Notes: generated by a model from the letters alone, not told the origin. A stretch of 64,000 nucleotides of DNA from Bacillus pumilus (GCA_001938995.1 MKZN01000010.1:1-64000), one strand, 5' to 3'. Positions 8,411 through 18,778 are shown, counted from the first letter of the stretch. Program-made: numbers and translations.

Positions 8411-8441
8411 GAAAGCTGCCTGATGATCAGGCAGCTTTTTT
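8411..8441. terminator. Bidirectional terminator between ypuA and lysA
   Basis: AAAGCTGCCTGAT and ATCAGGCAGCTTT form a 13-bp inverted repeat followed by a T-run. On the plus strand it ends ypuA. On the minus strand it follows the lysA stop but only a short U-run remains. Confidence 0.75.
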
Positions 8442-9771
8442 AAGTAGATGATTTCACTTTAGATTGATAGGGCAAATCAAGCTTCACAATATCCTCATAT
8501 GTCTCTCTTTCAACAACGAGCTGCGCTTCTCCATCTTCTACGAACACAACAGCCGGACGCGGGATGCGGTTATAGTTGTTCGACATGCTGTAGCCATAAG
8601 CTCCTGTACAAAAGACCGCTAACAGATCGCCTTGTGACAGCTCTGGCAGGTCAATATCCCAAATGAGCATATCTCCACTTTCACAACACTTTCCTGCAAT
8701 GGATACGGTTTGATCGTGATGTTGACTCATTTTATTGGCACTTGTTGCTTCATATTTCGCTTGATATAAAGCTGGGCGTATATTATCGCTCATTCCCCCA
8801 TCAACAGCTACATAATCACGAATGCCTGGCACATGTTTTGAAGATCCGATCGTATAAAGAGTCGTTCCTGCGTCTCCTACAAGAGAACGACCTGGCTCGA
8901 TCCATATTTCCGGCATATCAAACTCGTAACGCGTAACATTCGTTTTGACGGCTTGAATAATTTTTTCAACATATTCTGTTGCAGGAAGCGGTTCATCATC
9001 TGCTGTATAACGGATCCCAAAGCCCCCTCCTAAATTTAACACCGTCGAAATAAAGCCAAACGAGCCTCTCCATTCATCAAGCTTCATAAAAATTTTATCT
9101 GCCGCAAGGACAAAACCTGCCGTATCAAAAATCTGTGAACCAATGTGACAATGGACGCCTAAAAGCTCAATGACCTCTGATCTAAGCACTTGTTGTACCG
9201 CTTCGTCTGCTTGTCCATTATGAAGATCAAAACCGAATTTTGAATCTTCCTGTCCAGTTGTAATGTAATCGTGGGTATGTGCTTCAACGCCTGGTGTGAT
9301 GCGAAGTAGCACCTTGACCTGTTTTGACAGTTCTTGACCAAGTTGTTCAATGAGCTTTATTTCATAGAAATTATCGACCACAATACAGCCAATGCCATAT
9401 TCTAGTGCCATCTTTAATTCTTCTCTACTTTTGTTGTTGCCATGGAAATGAATTTTATCTACTGGAAATTCGGCACAAATGGCTGTGTGCAATTCCCCGC
9501 CTGATACAACATCGAGAGATAACCCTTCTTCCTTGGCAAGCTGAAACATCGCAATGGAAGAAAATGCTTTACTTGCATAGGCCACTTGAGCTTTTAATCC
9601 TTCTTCTATAAATGCTTTTTGAAAGTTTTTTGCGCGCTCCCGTATTAAAGCCACATCATATACATAAAGTGGTGTTCCGTACGTTTCTGCTAAAGAAACG
9701 GCATCAACACCACCAATTTCTAAATGTCCGAGTTCATTTTGTCTGCAAGTGCCATGTAAATACAATGTCAT
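8440..9771 (-). CDS. lysA: Diaminopimelate decarboxylase
   Basis: LysA decarboxylates meso-diaminopimelate to L-lysine, the last step of lysine synthesis, using PLP. The 443 residues contain the PLP-lysine motif VAYASKAFSS (about 63-72, Lys in ASKAF), HFHGNNKS, LGVHCHIGSQ and the C-terminal catalytic CCESGD and GAYGYSM segments. A TTG at 9765 is better spaced from the AGAGGG ribosome site than the ATG at 9771 and would start the protein at MYLHGT, much like B. subtilis; the difference is two residues. Downstream of spoVAF, as in B. subtilis, but separated by a terminator. Confidence 0.96.
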   Translation of the reverse strand: MTLYLHGTCRQNELGHLEIGGVDAVSLAETYGTPLYVYDVALIRERAKNFQKAFIEEGLKAQVAYASKAFSSIAMFQLAKEEGLSLDVVSGGELHTAICAEFPVDKIHFHGNNKSREELKMALEYGIGCIVVDNFYEIKLIEQLGQELSKQVKVLLRITPGVEAHTHDYITTGQEDSKFGFDLHNGQADEAVQQVLRSEVIELLGVHCHIGSQIFDTAGFVLAADKIFMKLDEWRGSFGFISTVLNLGGGFGIRYTADDEPLPATEYVEKIIQAVKTNVTRYEFDMPEIWIEPGRSLVGDAGTTLYTIGSSKHVPGIRDYVAVDGGMSDNIRPALYQAKYEATSANKMSQHHDQTVSIAGKCCESGDMLIWDIDLPELSQGDLLAVFCTGAYGYSMSNNYNRIPRPAVVFVEDGEAQLVVERETYEDIVKLDLPYQSKVKSST

Positions 9772-9794
9772 TCCCTCTTTCTCCGCCTCGGCTG

Positions 9795-9824
9795 AAAAAA
9801 GACAGCTTCATTAGCTGTCTTTTG
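9795..9824 (-). terminator. Terminator after spoVAF
   Basis: Minus-strand AAAAGACAGC-loop-GCTGTCTTTTTTC hairpin, between the spoVAF stop and the lysA start. Confidence 0.8.
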
Positions 9825-9880
9825 CCGTTTCTCAAAGTTAAAAATACAATATCACAATCTTCAGCCAGTTTCAATGAGCG

Positions 9881-11353
9881 TTAAGAATTTGGCGGGATTT
9901 TTGATCGATTTTGAGGGTGAACAATGCTTGGTCTTACTTTTGAGCCAGGGACAGACGTCCGTATGAGCACTTGCCATAGCGCTTTTCCATTGAATGGAAT
10001 GAATGGCCACATATATGGTGTCTGCAATGAACGAACAGATGTTAAAAAAATCAATAACAAGGTAAAACCAATGATGAGTCCATTCAGCTTAAAGATCGCC
10101 ACTAATGCTAATATGATCAATCGAATGATCTTATTGGCGACACTTAATTCATAGCTCGGTGTTGTAAAGGTGCCAATGGCTGCAAGGGAGACGTACAAAA
10201 TTACCTCGGGTGTGAACAAACCGACATCAATGGCAATCTGACCAATTAAAACGGCGGCAATCAAACCCATGGCGGTCGATAGTGCCGTTGGCGTATGAAT
10301 CGCTGCCATCCTTAAAAACTCCACCCCTATATCGGCAAGGAAAACTTGGAGAATCACAGGTATTTGTGATGGTTTGTTAAATCCAATATAGTCTAAATTG
10401 TCTGGTAACAGATTCGGTTCTAAAATAAACAGAAACCAAATCGGCAAAAGAAAGGTAGAGCACAATATCCCTAAAAATCGTACCCACCTTAAAAAGGTCC
10501 CAACCATTGGCGCTTGCCGGTATTCCTCAGCATGTTGCACGTGGTGAAATATCGTGGTCGGTGTGATGATGACACTAGGGGACGTATCTGTAATGATGAT
10601 GACATGCCCTTCTAAAATATGGTTGGCCGCCACATCTGGACGCTCTGTATAACGAACCAGCGGAAAGGGATTATATCCTTGCCTGATGATAAATTCTTCA
10701 ATCGTTTTATCAGACATCGTCAGCCCATCGACTTTAATCCCAGATACTTCTTTTTCAATGATATCAACTAGATCTGGGTCAGCAATATCTTCAATGTAAC
10801 AAACACATACATCTGCCTTCGAGCGCTCTCCCACTTTAAGCATTTTGTAGCGCAAATTTTCATCTCGCACTCTTCTTCGAATAAGTGCTGTATTCACAAT
10901 AATATTTTCGACAAAGCCGTCTCTTGCACCCCTGACGACTTTTTCTGTGTCCGGCTCTTCTGGCGTTCTGCTAGGATAGCTCCTGACGTCAATGATAAAA
11001 GCGTAATTCTCTCCCTCTACGACGACTGCGACAAGTCCTGAGAGCACTTGATCAACTGCTTCATCTAGCGTTTCCACTTTTGAGACTTGCTGATTGATAA
11101 GACGGTTCTCCACAACACGTGCCATGTCATCTGATTCAGGTTCGTTGTCATTAATTTCAACCAGTTCTTTTAATAAGAAGATGATATATTGTGTATCACA
11201 TAACCCATTTACATAGTAAAGTTGGATTTCCTGATCATGGATATAGACTTTCCGAACGCCAAGATCAAAACTAAGCCCCATTCCCACATTTTCCTTGAAA
11301 TAATCTTCATTTTTCTTCGGATCTCGGTACACGTTTACTTTGTCTTTCTTCAT
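9881..11353 (-). CDS. spoVAF: Stage V sporulation protein AF
   Basis: SpoVAF resembles the GerA-family A subunits and sits in the inner spore membrane, where it helps the SpoVA channel during germination. The 490-residue protein has a large N-terminal cytosolic half with the GerA signature ([35 protein letters not shown] region) and several membrane segments after about residue 290. AAGGAGCGG precedes the ATG. The start overlaps the end of spoVAEA by 47 bases, so the two are coupled. Last gene of the spoVA operon. Confidence 0.93.
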   Translation of the reverse strand: MKKDKVNVYRDPKKNEDYFKENVGMGLSFDLGVRKVYIHDQEIQLYYVNGLCDTQYIIFLLKELVEINDNEPESDDMARVVENRLINQQVSKVETLDEAVDQVLSGLVAVVVEGENYAFIIDVRSYPSRTPEEPDTEKVVRGARDGFVENIIVNTALIRRRVRDENLRYKMLKVGERSKADVCVCYIEDIADPDLVDIIEKEVSGIKVDGLTMSDKTIEEFIIRQGYNPFPLVRYTERPDVAANHILEGHVIIITDTSPSVIITPTTIFHHVQHAEEYRQAPMVGTFLRWVRFLGILCSTFLLPIWFLFILEPNLLPDNLDYIGFNKPSQIPVILQVFLADIGVEFLRMAAIHTPTALSTAMGLIAAVLIGQIAIDVGLFTPEVILYVSLAAIGTFTTPSYELSVANKIIRLIILALVAIFKLNGLIIGFTLLLIFLTSVRSLQTPYMWPFIPFNGKALWQVLIRTSVPGSKVRPSIVHPQNRSKIPPNS

Positions 11354-11915
11354 GGAAACCGCTCCTTTCTAATATGAATTCAACTGCTTTCATCGTGATT
11401 GGAGACCCTTTGCTTAGATCGTCTTTTCGCCCCATCTTACCAATATCTCCGATCCCCACAACAAGCGGAATTTGGAGGGAATCAAGACAATATACCGTAT
11501 CCCCACTCATCTTATGAGGTTCTAGTTCTGGCAATCCATGCTTATCCACACCGTATTCCGTTAATTCACCTTCCCGGTCAATGGAAACATCTACTTTTGT
11601 CCATTCTGCTTGATGGGTTTTGGATGCAACGGCAATGGCTCCGATGACGTCGATTTCAGGATGACGCGCCACATACTTCATCGCCGTCTCTCCTGTTCCT
11701 TCGCCGGTTAGCCCAGAATCATCAAACATGACAAACACTGGATCATATGGTGTTTTTAAAATCATCTGTACTAGTTCAGGGCCCGTCCGTTTACTCGGGT
11801 TCCCTTTTGAGCTTGAAATACATCTTCCACCTACGTTTTTGGCGGCTAGCTCAATGGTTTTGGCAGCATATATATCTCCGTCGGTCACTAAAATGACTTT
11901 ACGTCTTTGCCCCAT
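11307..11915 (-). CDS. spoVAEA: Stage V sporulation protein AEA
   Basis: A soluble 202-residue protein of the SpoVA complex, which takes up dipicolinic acid into the forespore and releases it at germination. It begins [22 protein letters not shown] and includes [16 protein letters not shown], typical of SpoVAEA. No membrane segment is evident. It starts eight bases after spoVAEB and overlaps spoVAF. Confidence 0.92.
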   Translation of the reverse strand: MGQRRKVILVTDGDIYAAKTIELAAKNVGGRCISSSKGNPSKRTGPELVQMILKTPYDPVFVMFDDSGLTGEGTGETAMKYVARHPEIDVIGAIAVASKTHQAEWTKVDVSIDREGELTEYGVDKHGLPELEPHKMSGDTVYCLDSLQIPLVVGIGDIGKMGRKDDLSKGSPITMKAVEFILERSGFHEERQSKRVPRSEEK

Positions 11916-11923
11916 AAGATTGA

Positions 11924-12274
11924 TTATCCTTTCGGTTTAAATATGAGTGCGACGATAAAAGAAAATAAAATCGCAGCTGATATTCCAGCAGAGGTTAATT
12001 CGAATATACCGATCCCAATGCCAATAAATCCGTGCACATCTGCCTGGTGCATTGCCCCATGCAGTAAGCTATGACCAAAACTAACGATCGGCACGGTGGC
12101 ACCTGCACCAGCAAATTCAATAAATTTATCATAAATGCCGAACCCATCTAAAATGGTCCCAGCAACAACAAAAATGGTCATGACATGTGCAGGTGTGAGT
12201 TTCAGTACGTCTAACAAAAGCTGACCGACAACACAAATGAGTCCCCCTGCGACAAATGCGATGAGATAATCCAC
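11924..12274 (-). CDS. spoVAEB: Stage V sporulation protein AEB
   Basis: An inner-membrane component of the dipicolinate channel. The 116 residues hold about four hydrophobic segments and the motif [19 protein letters not shown] shared with SpoVAC. The start overlaps the last base of the spoVAD stop region (ATG/stop overlap at 12274). Confidence 0.93.
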   Translation of the reverse strand: MDYLIAFVAGGLICVVGQLLLDVLKLTPAHVMTIFVVAGTILDGFGIYDKFIEFAGAGATVPIVSFGHSLLHGAMHQADVHGFIGIGIGIFELTSAGISAAILFSFIVALIFKPKG

Positions 12275-13290
12275 TAGCCTTCCCCTCCTGCACGCTCAAA
12301 TACAACACCATGGGCAATGGTAGGAATGGTTTCTTTTTGTTGAACCATCATCGGGCTGAGAAGCGCACCAGTTGCCACAACCAATACCCTCTGTAGATTC
12401 CCCGCTTTCATTTCATGAAAGATATGACTAAATGTCACAACTGCTGAACAGGCACAGCCACTGCCCCCAGCAAACACATTTTGGTCTGGTGTATAGATAA
12501 TTAACCCGCAATCATCGTGTTTTCTGCCAAGCTGAATCCCTTCTTCTTTGAGGAGATCCTTTAAAATCGGTGAACCAATGCCTGATAAATCACCCGTTAA
12601 AATGAGATCATAATCATCTACGGTTCTGCCTAAATCTTCTAAGTGCTGTTTGATTGTATCCGCTGCTGCGGGCGCCATTGCTGATCCCATGTCAAATGGA
12701 TCTGTGATGCCAAGGTCCATGACTCGTCCAACCGTTGCACTTGTTATTTGAATGCGGGAAGGCTCTTCGCTGATAATCACAGCACCGCTTCCTGTGACTG
12801 TACTTGTTGCTGTATCTGGTTTTTGCCCTCCATATTCTGTTGGATTCCGGAATTGGCGTTCTGCGGTTGCATTATGACTACTTGTGGCAGCAACGGCTCT
12901 TTTCGCAAAACCGCCATCTACTAATGCTGATGCAATCGCAATGGATTCCATTGATGTAGAGCATGCGCCAAATAAACAAAGGAAAGGGATCTTTAGCTCT
13001 CTTGCGACGTAGTTGGCTGTGACGTTTTGATTGAGTAAATCACCTGCTAACAAAAGATCGATATCGCTTTTTTGTAAATTCGCTTTCGACAGCGCGGTTG
13101 ATATCGCATCTTCCATCAGCTTTCTCTCAGCCATTTCCCAGTTTTTTTGATTACAGTGCATTTCATCATATGTTTTATCAATCAGATGACCGATCGGGCC
13201 TTCTTTTTCTTTTGGACCTGCAGCCGTTCCTTCTGCATTCACATAAAGTTTATGCTCAAATACCCAAGATTGTTTTCCTGTTAATTTCAC
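12274..13290 (-). CDS. spoVAD: Stage V sporulation protein AD
   Basis: SpoVAD is a thiolase-fold protein on the outer face of the inner spore membrane that binds dipicolinic acid. The 338-residue sequence shows the thiolase-like features [22 protein letters not shown] (about 105-126) and [17 protein letters not shown], and is close to full family length. It lies 12 bases after spoVAC and couples to spoVAEB. Confidence 0.95.
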   Translation of the reverse strand: MKLTGKQSWVFEHKLYVNAEGTAAGPKEKEGPIGHLIDKTYDEMHCNQKNWEMAERKLMEDAISTALSKANLQKSDIDLLLAGDLLNQNVTANYVARELKIPFLCLFGACSTSMESIAIASALVDGGFAKRAVAATSSHNATAERQFRNPTEYGGQKPDTATSTVTGSGAVIISEEPSRIQITSATVGRVMDLGITDPFDMGSAMAPAAADTIKQHLEDLGRTVDDYDLILTGDLSGIGSPILKDLLKEEGIQLGRKHDDCGLIIYTPDQNVFAGGSGCACSAVVTFSHIFHEMKAGNLQRVLVVATGALLSPMMVQQKETIPTIAHGVVFERAGGEG

Positions 13291-13302
13291 GTTTCATTCC
13301 TC

Positions 13303-13755
13303 CTACGCAAACGCCTTTTCTATGATGTATCGAATGATCCCCACAACATATGCGGAGACGACACCAAAGACAATGACGTTCCCAGCGAGTTTAAACATAT
13401 TCGTGGCAACACCTAAAACAAGCCCTTCACTTTTGTGTTCAAGGGCAGCACTTGTCATGCTGTTTGCAAAACCTGTAACCGGTACAGCTGATCCCGCTCC
13501 GGCAAACTGTCCAATTTTATCGTAAATTCCGATACCAGTTAGGATTGAAGAAATTAAAATGAGGGTCGCGACCGTCGGATTTCCCGCCGTCTTTTCATTA
13601 AAATCAAAAAAGTGAATATAAAAATTTTGCAAACCCTCCCCTATGGCACAAATAAAGCCGCCAACAAGAAAAGCCTTGATGCAGTTGAGCACATAAGGAG
13701 GTTTGGGCTGATATGTTTTCACCTTCGATGGATAGTTCTCTTTTAAACTCGACAC
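13303..13755 (-). CDS. spoVAC: Stage V sporulation protein AC
   Basis: An integral membrane protein of the SpoVA channel; B. subtilis SpoVAC alone behaves as a mechanosensitive channel. The 150 residues contain several membrane helices and the conserved GAGSAVPVTGFANSMTSAA stretch near residues 89-107. It follows spoVAB by about 20 bases. Confidence 0.94.
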   Translation of the reverse strand: MSSLKENYPSKVKTYQPKPPYVLNCIKAFLVGGFICAIGEGLQNFYIHFFDFNEKTAGNPTVATLILISSILTGIGIYDKIGQFAGAGSAVPVTGFANSMTSAALEHKSEGLVLGVATNMFKLAGNVIVFGVVSAYVVGIIRYIIEKAFA

Positions 13756-13776
13756 GTGTTGTTCCCTCCAAATTTG

Positions 13777-14193
13777 TTAAATATAAATAAGCCAATGAAA
13801 TAATGAACCGAACACCTTGCCTAAGACGATCGCCATGAGCAGCAACACAATTTTCCCGTCCATGCCAATTCTTTTCGTTAAGATCGGAAGTACATTCAAT
13901 ACTTCAGTCAAAGCTGCTGCGAGCATTCCAACAAAGATGCCAGATAAAAGACCGATTGGAAGCGTCAGCCATTTGGATACATGTAAATTCATTCGGCTTA
14001 AGGTCGCCCAGCCTCCAACGACTGCACCACTGATAACAGCTGCCTCATATCCTTGTATGAAGCGCTGCGTTTTGGTCAATTGCATTAACCGAGGGATGAT
14101 GCCAAGCACTGTCAAAAATGCCACAAATCCTGCACCAACCGTCAAGCCACCGCCAAATCCAACAAGCACCACAAACACCCATTTACCGATCAT
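13777..14193 (-). CDS. spoVAB: Stage V sporulation protein AB
   Basis: A small hydrophobic protein (138 residues, four or so membrane helices, including [20 protein letters not shown] near residues 12-31). In B. subtilis it is part of the operon but is less essential for dipicolinate uptake than C, D and EB. It overlaps the end of spoVAA by 11 bases. Confidence 0.92.
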   Translation of the reverse strand: MIGKWVFVVLVGFGGGLTVGAGFVAFLTVLGIIPRLMQLTKTQRFIQGYEAAVISGAVVGGWATLSRMNLHVSKWLTLPIGLLSGIFVGMLAAALTEVLNVLPILTKRIGMDGKIVLLLMAIVLGKVFGSLFHWLIYI

Positions 14194-14803
14194 GGATATC
14201 TTTCAGTGTTTCTTTGTTTTCATTGAGTGCGACATAGTGATCTAGATCGAGCTGATATTTAAACATTTCCACTTCGAGTGGACTCGGTTCTTCATTTAAA
14301 CGCTTTTTAAATACATGATTGAAAAATAAAATCATGCCGAGACCTAGCCCAAAGCTATATGGAATTTGTAATAAATATGGATGCTCAACCGTTTTTCCCG
14401 TGATCATTTCATATAGACGAATATGAACTAACCGCATGCTGACGTCCTCGTGAAAATTCATAATGGCAAGGGCCGCCCCGACAAATAAAAGGAGCCACAC
14501 AAAAACAAATAAAACGGGAGACAGTTGGCGTTTGTCTGTATCAATTTCTACAATGGTCTCTGACCCTCCGACGATTTGAATGTCGATGTCTACCCACGTT
14601 TTTTTGATCGTTTTGACGACATGCATGACGTCTAGGACCACAATGTGACGATCCTTATTGCTGACATGGTACACCGGCATCTTACTAAGCGTTTGTACAG
14701 CAAATTCATCACCCGTTATTTGGGCGATATCCTCTAAATAAATGAGCTGATCATTACCGGTCCTAATTCGATGGCGCAGCCGAATAAAGATTTGTCCATC
14801 CAT
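14183..14803 (-). CDS. spoVAA: Stage V sporulation protein AA
   Basis: First gene of the dipicolinate-transport operon. The ATG at 14803, nine bases after AGGAA, gives 206 residues; an in-frame GTG at 14812 overlaps the ribosome site. A cytosolic N-terminal domain is followed by two membrane segments (about residues 95-115 and 150-165). Sequence and length match SpoVAA of B. subtilis. Confidence 0.92.
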   Translation of the reverse strand: MDGQIFIRLRHRIRTGNDQLIYLEDIAQITGDEFAVQTLSKMPVYHVSNKDRHIVVLDVMHVVKTIKKTWVDIDIQIVGGSETIVEIDTDKRQLSPVLFVFVWLLLFVGAALAIMNFHEDVSMRLVHIRLYEMITGKTVEHPYLLQIPYSFGLGLGMILFFNHVFKKRLNEEPSPLEVEMFKYQLDLDHYVALNENKETLKDIHDR

Positions 14804-14834
14804 CCAAGTCACTTCCTATACGATGGGTTAAAAA

Positions 14835-14863
14835 TAGTATGTGGTGAAAAATGGTTCTCATAC
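14835..14863 (-). promoter_or_regulatory. Sigma-G promoter of the spoVA operon
   Basis: On the minus strand GTATG (14863-14859) and CATACTA (14841-14835) are 17 bases apart and both match the sigma-G consensus GHATR / CATNHTA fully. Forespore expression of spoVA under sigma-G is established in B. subtilis. Confidence 0.85.
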
Positions 14864-14893
14864 TGACAGAACTGAATTTACCGGTAATTACCA

Positions 14894-14924
14894 CACAAAA
14901 AAAGCTAGCCGGAATAGGCTAGCT
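14894..14924 (-). terminator. Terminator after sigF
   Basis: AGCTAGCC/GGCTAGCT stem followed by seven T residues on the minus strand; the sigF stop codon lies inside the stem. Confidence 0.85.
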
Positions 14925-15686
14925 GTCTTTTTGATCCATCTGCATTTGGATTTGTTTTAATATTTTCTTTTCAAGCCGCGAGACTTGTACTTGCGAAATT
15001 CCTAGACGCTCGGCGACCTCTGATTGCGTTTGATCTTTATAATAACGCAGGTACACAATCAATTTCTCCCGCTCTTCTAGTTCTTCGATCGCTTCTTTTA
15101 GCGCAATTTTATCAAACCATCTTTCTTCTGAATGATCGGCAATTTGATCAAGTAGCGTAATGGGGTCCCCATCATTTTCATACACAGTTTCATGAATAGA
15201 GGACGGGGAGCGAACCGCTTCTTGAGCGAGGACAACATCTTCTGGTGTGATATCAAGGTAATCTGCGATTTCCTGGACAGTCGGCATTCGTCCATGAGCT
15301 TTAGACAATTCGTCTTTTGCCCGTCTAATTTTATTGCCCAGTTCCTTTAACGAGCGGCTGACTTTCACTGTTCCATCATCGCGAATAAAGCGCTGAATTT
15401 CACCAATGATCATCGGAACGGCATAGGTTGAAAATTTGACATCATAAGACAAATCAAATTTATCAACAGATTTTAGCAGTCCAATACAACCAATTTGAAA
15501 CAAATCATCTGGTTCATATCCTCTATTTAAAAAGCGCTGAACAACGGACCAAACAAGACGCATGTTTTTTTCTACGAGGAGGTCTCTTGCTTGTTGATCA
15601 CCGTCTTGACTTTTTTTGATGAGGTTTTTGACTTCATCATTTGACAGCTGTGCTTTTTTTGCTTGCTTTTTTACCTCCACATCCAT
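14919..15686 (-). CDS. sigF: RNA polymerase sigma-F factor
   Basis: SigF is the first forespore-specific sigma factor and is held inactive by SpoIIAB until the septum forms. The 255 residues show region 2 (NMRLVWSVVQRFLNRGYEPDDLFQIGCIGLLKSVDKFD, about 40-77), region 3 and region 4 with YKDQTQSEVAERLGISQVQVSRLEKKIL near 217-244. It is the last gene of the spoIIA operon, 12 bases after spoIIAB. Confidence 0.97.
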   Translation of the reverse strand: MDVEVKKQAKKAQLSNDEVKNLIKKSQDGDQQARDLLVEKNMRLVWSVVQRFLNRGYEPDDLFQIGCIGLLKSVDKFDLSYDVKFSTYAVPMIIGEIQRFIRDDGTVKVSRSLKELGNKIRRAKDELSKAHGRMPTVQEIADYLDITPEDVVLAQEAVRSPSSIHETVYENDGDPITLLDQIADHSEERWFDKIALKEAIEELEEREKLIVYLRYYKDQTQSEVAERLGISQVQVSRLEKKILKQIQMQMDQKDS

Positions 15687-15698
15687 ATGAGCATCTCC

Positions 15699-16139
15699 TT
15701 AATTACAAAGCGCTTTGCTTTTTGATAGATGCTTTGTTAAACGGATCGTCGTGCCCATTTCTGGAGATGAGTCAATGAAGACATCGTCCATGAAATTTTC
15801 CATAATGGTAAAACCCATGCCAGAGCGTTCTAAATCTGGTTTCGTTGTGAAAAGCGGTTGTCTGGCTTCCTCTAGATCTGTAATTCCCATTCCTTCGTCA
15901 CGGATGGTGAGGTACACGATGTGATCATCTAGTGTGACACTGATATGCACTTGACCATTTGGATTACCATCATAGCCATGAATGATCGAGTTGGTCACTG
16001 CCTCTGATACGACGGTTTTAATTTCTGTTAATTCATCTAGTGTCGGATCAAGCTGGGCAATGAATGCCGCCACGGTGACCCTTGCGAAAGATTCATTTTG
16101 ACTCAAGGCAGAGAAGGTTAGGTTCATTTCATTTGTCAT
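15699..16139 (-). CDS. spoIIAB: Anti-sigma-F factor and serine kinase SpoIIAB
   Basis: SpoIIAB binds sigma-F or phosphorylates SpoIIAA. It is a GHKL ATPase: the N box [17 protein letters not shown] is at about 46-62, the G1 box RDEGMGI at about 78-84 and [12 protein letters not shown] near 107-118. The 146-residue length is that of the family. The start overlaps the spoIIAA stop by four bases, coupling kinase and target. Confidence 0.97.
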   Translation of the reverse strand: MTNEMNLTFSALSQNESFARVTVAAFIAQLDPTLDELTEIKTVVSEAVTNSIIHGYDGNPNGQVHISVTLDDHIVYLTIRDEGMGITDLEEARQPLFTTKPDLERSGMGFTIMENFMDDVFIDSSPEMGTTIRLTKHLSKSKALCN

Positions 16140-16489
16140 GATGCCACCCCCAATGTTTGAAGTGCTGTCTGTTCTGAAGGTTCCATACGAATAATTTTGA
16201 ACAAGCCAGACATATCAAATAACCGATTGACAGCTGGTGAGATGGCGCAAACGACCATTTCTCCGCCAAGTTGTTTGATTTGTTTATATCTCCCTAAAAT
16301 AACACCGAGTCCAGAGCTATCCATAAATGATAAATCAGCCAAGTTCAGCACGATATGGCGAATGTCCTCAGTTTCCAAATAATTCGTCACCTTTTGTCTC
16401 AACGTTTCTGCAGAATGATGATCGAGCTCTCCTGTTAGCCGAATGCATAGTACGCTCTCTTTTACTTGAAAATCAATACCAAGGCTCAT
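16136..16489 (-). CDS. spoIIAA: Anti-anti-sigma factor SpoIIAA
   Basis: SpoIIAA is a STAS-domain protein that, when unphosphorylated, takes SpoIIAB away from sigma-F; SpoIIE reactivates it. The ATG at 16489 behind AAGGAGG gives 117 residues beginning MSLGIDF, identical in length to the B. subtilis protein; the longer frame to 16546 is not conserved. The phosphorylated serine lies in [17 protein letters not shown] (about residues 52-68). Confidence 0.97.
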   Translation of the reverse strand: MSLGIDFQVKESVLCIRLTGELDHHSAETLRQKVTNYLETEDIRHIVLNLADLSFMDSSGLGVILGRYKQIKQLGGEMVVCAISPAVNRLFDMSGLFKIIRMEPSEQTALQTLGVAS

Positions 16490-16526
16490 CTTATTCCTTC
16501 CTCCTTGCTCTAATTTCGGATAAAGA

Positions 16527-16586
16527 ATGTTTCTCTTTTTAATCAACTAAATCCTTCACCATGACAAAACTAGTGATCATTCGTCA
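16527..16586 (-). promoter_or_regulatory. spoIIA control region: sigma-H-like promoter and 0A-like boxes
   Basis: On the minus strand AGGAT (16555-16551) and GAGAAACAT (16535-16527) resemble sigma-H elements. Just upstream are TTTGTCATG (16568-16560) and TGACGAA (16586-16580), each near the Spo0A box TGTCGAA. The B. subtilis operon is driven by sigma-H and activated by phosphorylated Spo0A from such imperfect boxes. The -10 is not a perfect match, so the exact boundary is uncertain. Confidence 0.5.
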
Positions 16587-16617
16587 CATTTAGATGTCTT
16601 TTTCTCTCGGTCATAGC

Positions 16618-16645
16618 AAAAAGACTGCTATAAACAGCAGCCTTT
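16618..16645 (-). terminator. Terminator after dacF
   Basis: GCTGCT-loop-AGCAG hairpin with a following TTTTTGC on the minus strand. In B. subtilis some dacF transcripts read through into spoIIA. Confidence 0.6.
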
Positions 16646-16652
16646 CGGTCGA

Positions 16653-17840
16653 TCATTTCCATTTGACAAAATCAGCCATCGCGCGTTTGAAGAATGTCCA
16701 GACTCCTGCTTTTCCCATTCCTTCTTTTGCTTCAACGGGGCTTTCATGCAAGACTTTGCCGTCTTTTTTCAAGACAATGGTGCCCAGCTCTGTTCCTTTT
16801 GAAAACGGGGCAGTGACATCATGAGACAATTTAATTTCTTTTTTTATCTGATCCACATTTTCTCCCTTTTTCGTTAGGAGCGAGATCGGTTCAGATGTAA
16901 CAAGTTGAACTTTTTTCTTTTTACCCTTGCTCACTTTGATCTCAGCTACTTCTTGTCCCCGTTTATATAACGGATGGGTTGTATATTGACTAAATGCATA
17001 ATCTAGCATTTTGACCACTTGAGCGTTTCTGTCTTTCGGTGTACTTGCCCCGAATACAACTGCGATTACACGCATGTTTCCTTTTTTAGCAGATGCGGTT
17101 AAACAGTATTTTGCCTCACCTGTAAAACCCGTTTTCACCCCATCAACGCCTGGATAAAACTTAATCAGACGGTTCGTGTTGACGAGCCAGAACTTCTTAT
17201 CTGTGTTTTGACGAAGATAGTCTTCGTATACACCTGTAAACTTAGTAATTTGTTCATATTTCAACAGCTCTCTCGCCATTTTTGCCATATCATGAGCTGT
17301 GCTGTAATGACCTTTTTCAGGCAGTCCGGTTGGATTTTGAAAGACGGTTGCGGTTAACCCAAGTTCTTTTGCCTTTTTGTTCATCTCTTGAACAAATTGT
17401 TCCTCTGATCCAGAAATATGTTCAGCCATCGCAACCGAGGCATCATTTCCTGAAGCAATGGCAATACCTTTTAGCATCTCTTCAACGGTCATTTCTTCTC
17501 TGGCTTCAAGGAAAATTTGCGAGCCGCCCATTGATGCAGCATAGTCGCTCGTTCTTACCTTGTCCTTTAGTTTGAGCTTGCCTTGGTCAATGGCTTCCAT
17601 GATGAGGAGCATAGTCATGATTTTGGTCATGCTTGCAGGAGCAAGCTTTTCATCGCTGTTCTTGTTGTAAAGCACCTTCCCCGTGTCACGTTCCATTAAG
17701 ATAGCTGATTTGGCTTCATGCGCCAATTCTGATGTTTGTGTGTCCGATGGTTTTCCCGCTTTTTCTTTCGCTATAGCTGATGGCGAAACCATTGAGATAA
17801 TCATCATTAAGATCAACAGTGCACATATATGACGTTTCAA
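16653..17840 (-). CDS. dacF: D-alanyl-D-alanine carboxypeptidase DacF
   Basis: DacF is a forespore penicillin-binding protein that trims cortex peptides. The start is a TTG at 17840, eight bases after GGAGG; the upstream ATG at 17855 contains the ribosome site itself. The 395-residue protein has a signal peptide (KRHICALLILMMIISMVSPSAIA, 2-24), the S70-x-x-K73 catalytic motif in ASMTKIM, an SGN motif (IASGNDAS) and a KTG motif (DGVKTGFTG). A C-terminal PBP5-like domain follows. A sigma-F promoter precedes it. Confidence 0.94.
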   Translation of the reverse strand: MKRHICALLILMMIISMVSPSAIAKEKAGKPSDTQTSELAHEAKSAILMERDTGKVLYNKNSDEKLAPASMTKIMTMLLIMEAIDQGKLKLKDKVRTSDYAASMGGSQIFLEAREEMTVEEMLKGIAIASGNDASVAMAEHISGSEEQFVQEMNKKAKELGLTATVFQNPTGLPEKGHYSTAHDMAKMARELLKYEQITKFTGVYEDYLRQNTDKKFWLVNTNRLIKFYPGVDGVKTGFTGEAKYCLTASAKKGNMRVIAVVFGASTPKDRNAQVVKMLDYAFSQYTTHPLYKRGQEVAEIKVSKGKKKKVQLVTSEPISLLTKKGENVDQIKKEIKLSHDVTAPFSKGTELGTIVLKKDGKVLHESPVEAKEGMGKAGVWTFFKRAMADFVKWK

Positions 17841-17870
17841 GTGGCAGACCTCCATTATCGTAATCCTTTA

Positions 17871-17900
17871 CATTTTTTCCTGGTATAGGCTGTTTTATTC
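17871..17900 (-). promoter_or_regulatory. Sigma-F promoter of dacF
   Basis: GAATA (17900-17896) is 15 bases ahead of GGAAAAAATG (17880-17871), which fits the sigma-F -10 consensus GGNRANAMTR at every position. dacF is a known sigma-F gene. Confidence 0.75.
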
Positions 17901-17920
17901 AGAGATCGCTTGATTGCCTT

Positions 17921-17954
17921 AAAAAAAGCCTCCTGTTTCATAACAGAAGGCTTT
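17921..17954 (-). terminator. Terminator after pupG
   Basis: AAAGCCTTCTGTT pairs with the opposite arm ending GGAGGCTTT and is followed by a T-run on the minus strand. Confidence 0.85.
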
Positions 17955-17965
17955 CCAAGAACGTC

Positions 17966-18778
17966 CTATGAGAGTTGTTCGACAACATTTTTCACTAAAT
18001 CAAGAAAACTTGCTTTTACTTTTTCCGTCACTTCAATGACTTCATCATGAGAAAGTGGTTGATCTAAAATACCTGAAGCGGCATTAGAGATACATGAGAT
18101 TCCAAGCACCTTCATTCCCGCATGACGCGCGACAATGACTTCTGGCACAGTCGACATGCCGACTGCATCAGCTCCAAGTGTCCTTAAGTAACGAACTTCA
18201 GCAGGTGTTTCATATGAAGGTCCCGTCATCCCAGCATAAACGCCCTGCTGTACAGATATCCCTAATTGTTGCGCTGTTTTCTCAGCAAGTGTGAGGAGGT
18301 CCTTGTCATATGGAGCAGACATATCAGGGAAACGAACACCTTGACTGTCATTTGGTCCAATTAAAGGATTGGTTCCCATCATATTGATGTGATCTGTTAT
18401 CAGCATAAGATCGCCCGGTTGAAAGGACGTATTCACTCCGCCGGCGGCATTTGTGACAATGCATGTGCCAATGCCAATTTCCTTCATCACTCGAACAGGA
18501 AAAGTCACTTGCTTCATGTCATATCCTTCATAGAAATGAAAACGTCCTTGCATCGCACAAACAACGGTGCCCTTTAGCTTCCCGATCACAAGCTGCCCAG
18601 CATGTCCCTCAACTGTTGAAACAGGGAATCCAGGAATATCTTCATATTTTAATTTGATTGGATTCTCAATCTCATCTGCTAAAATGCCCAGTCCTGACCC
18701 TAAAATCAATCCAACTGTTGGACGATCTGTTGATGCTTCTTTAATATATGCCGCCGCTTCTGAAAACTGTACTCCCAC
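17966..18778 (-). CDS. pupG: Purine nucleoside phosphorylase I
   Basis: PupG cleaves (deoxy)guanosine and (deoxy)inosine with phosphate to base and (deoxy)ribose 1-phosphate. The 270-residue trimeric-type enzyme has the phosphate site GLILGSGLG (about 23-31), the GRFHFYEGYDMKQVTFPVRV stretch (about 78-97) and the purine-site segment ALGADAVGMSTVPEVIVARH. It is 11 bases downstream of drm, whose product removes the ribose phosphate it makes. Confidence 0.95.
   Translation of the reverse strand: MGVQFSEAAAYIKEASTDRPTVGLILGSGLGILADEIENPIKLKYEDIPGFPVSTVEGHAGQLVIGKLKGTVVCAMQGRFHFYEGYDMKQVTFPVRVMKEIGIGTCIVTNAAGGVNTSFQPGDLMLITDHINMMGTNPLIGPNDSQGVRFPDMSAPYDKDLLTLAEKTAQQLGISVQQGVYAGMTGPSYETPAEVRYLRTLGADAVGMSTVPEVIVARHAGMKVLGISCISNAASGILDQPLSHDEVIEVTEKVKASFLDLVKNVVEQLS

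Noticed and set aside
13817..14245. 142-codon plus-strand frame opposite spoVAB
   Set aside because: Low-complexity Pro/Thr/Ser protein opposite a conserved membrane gene; no start signals.
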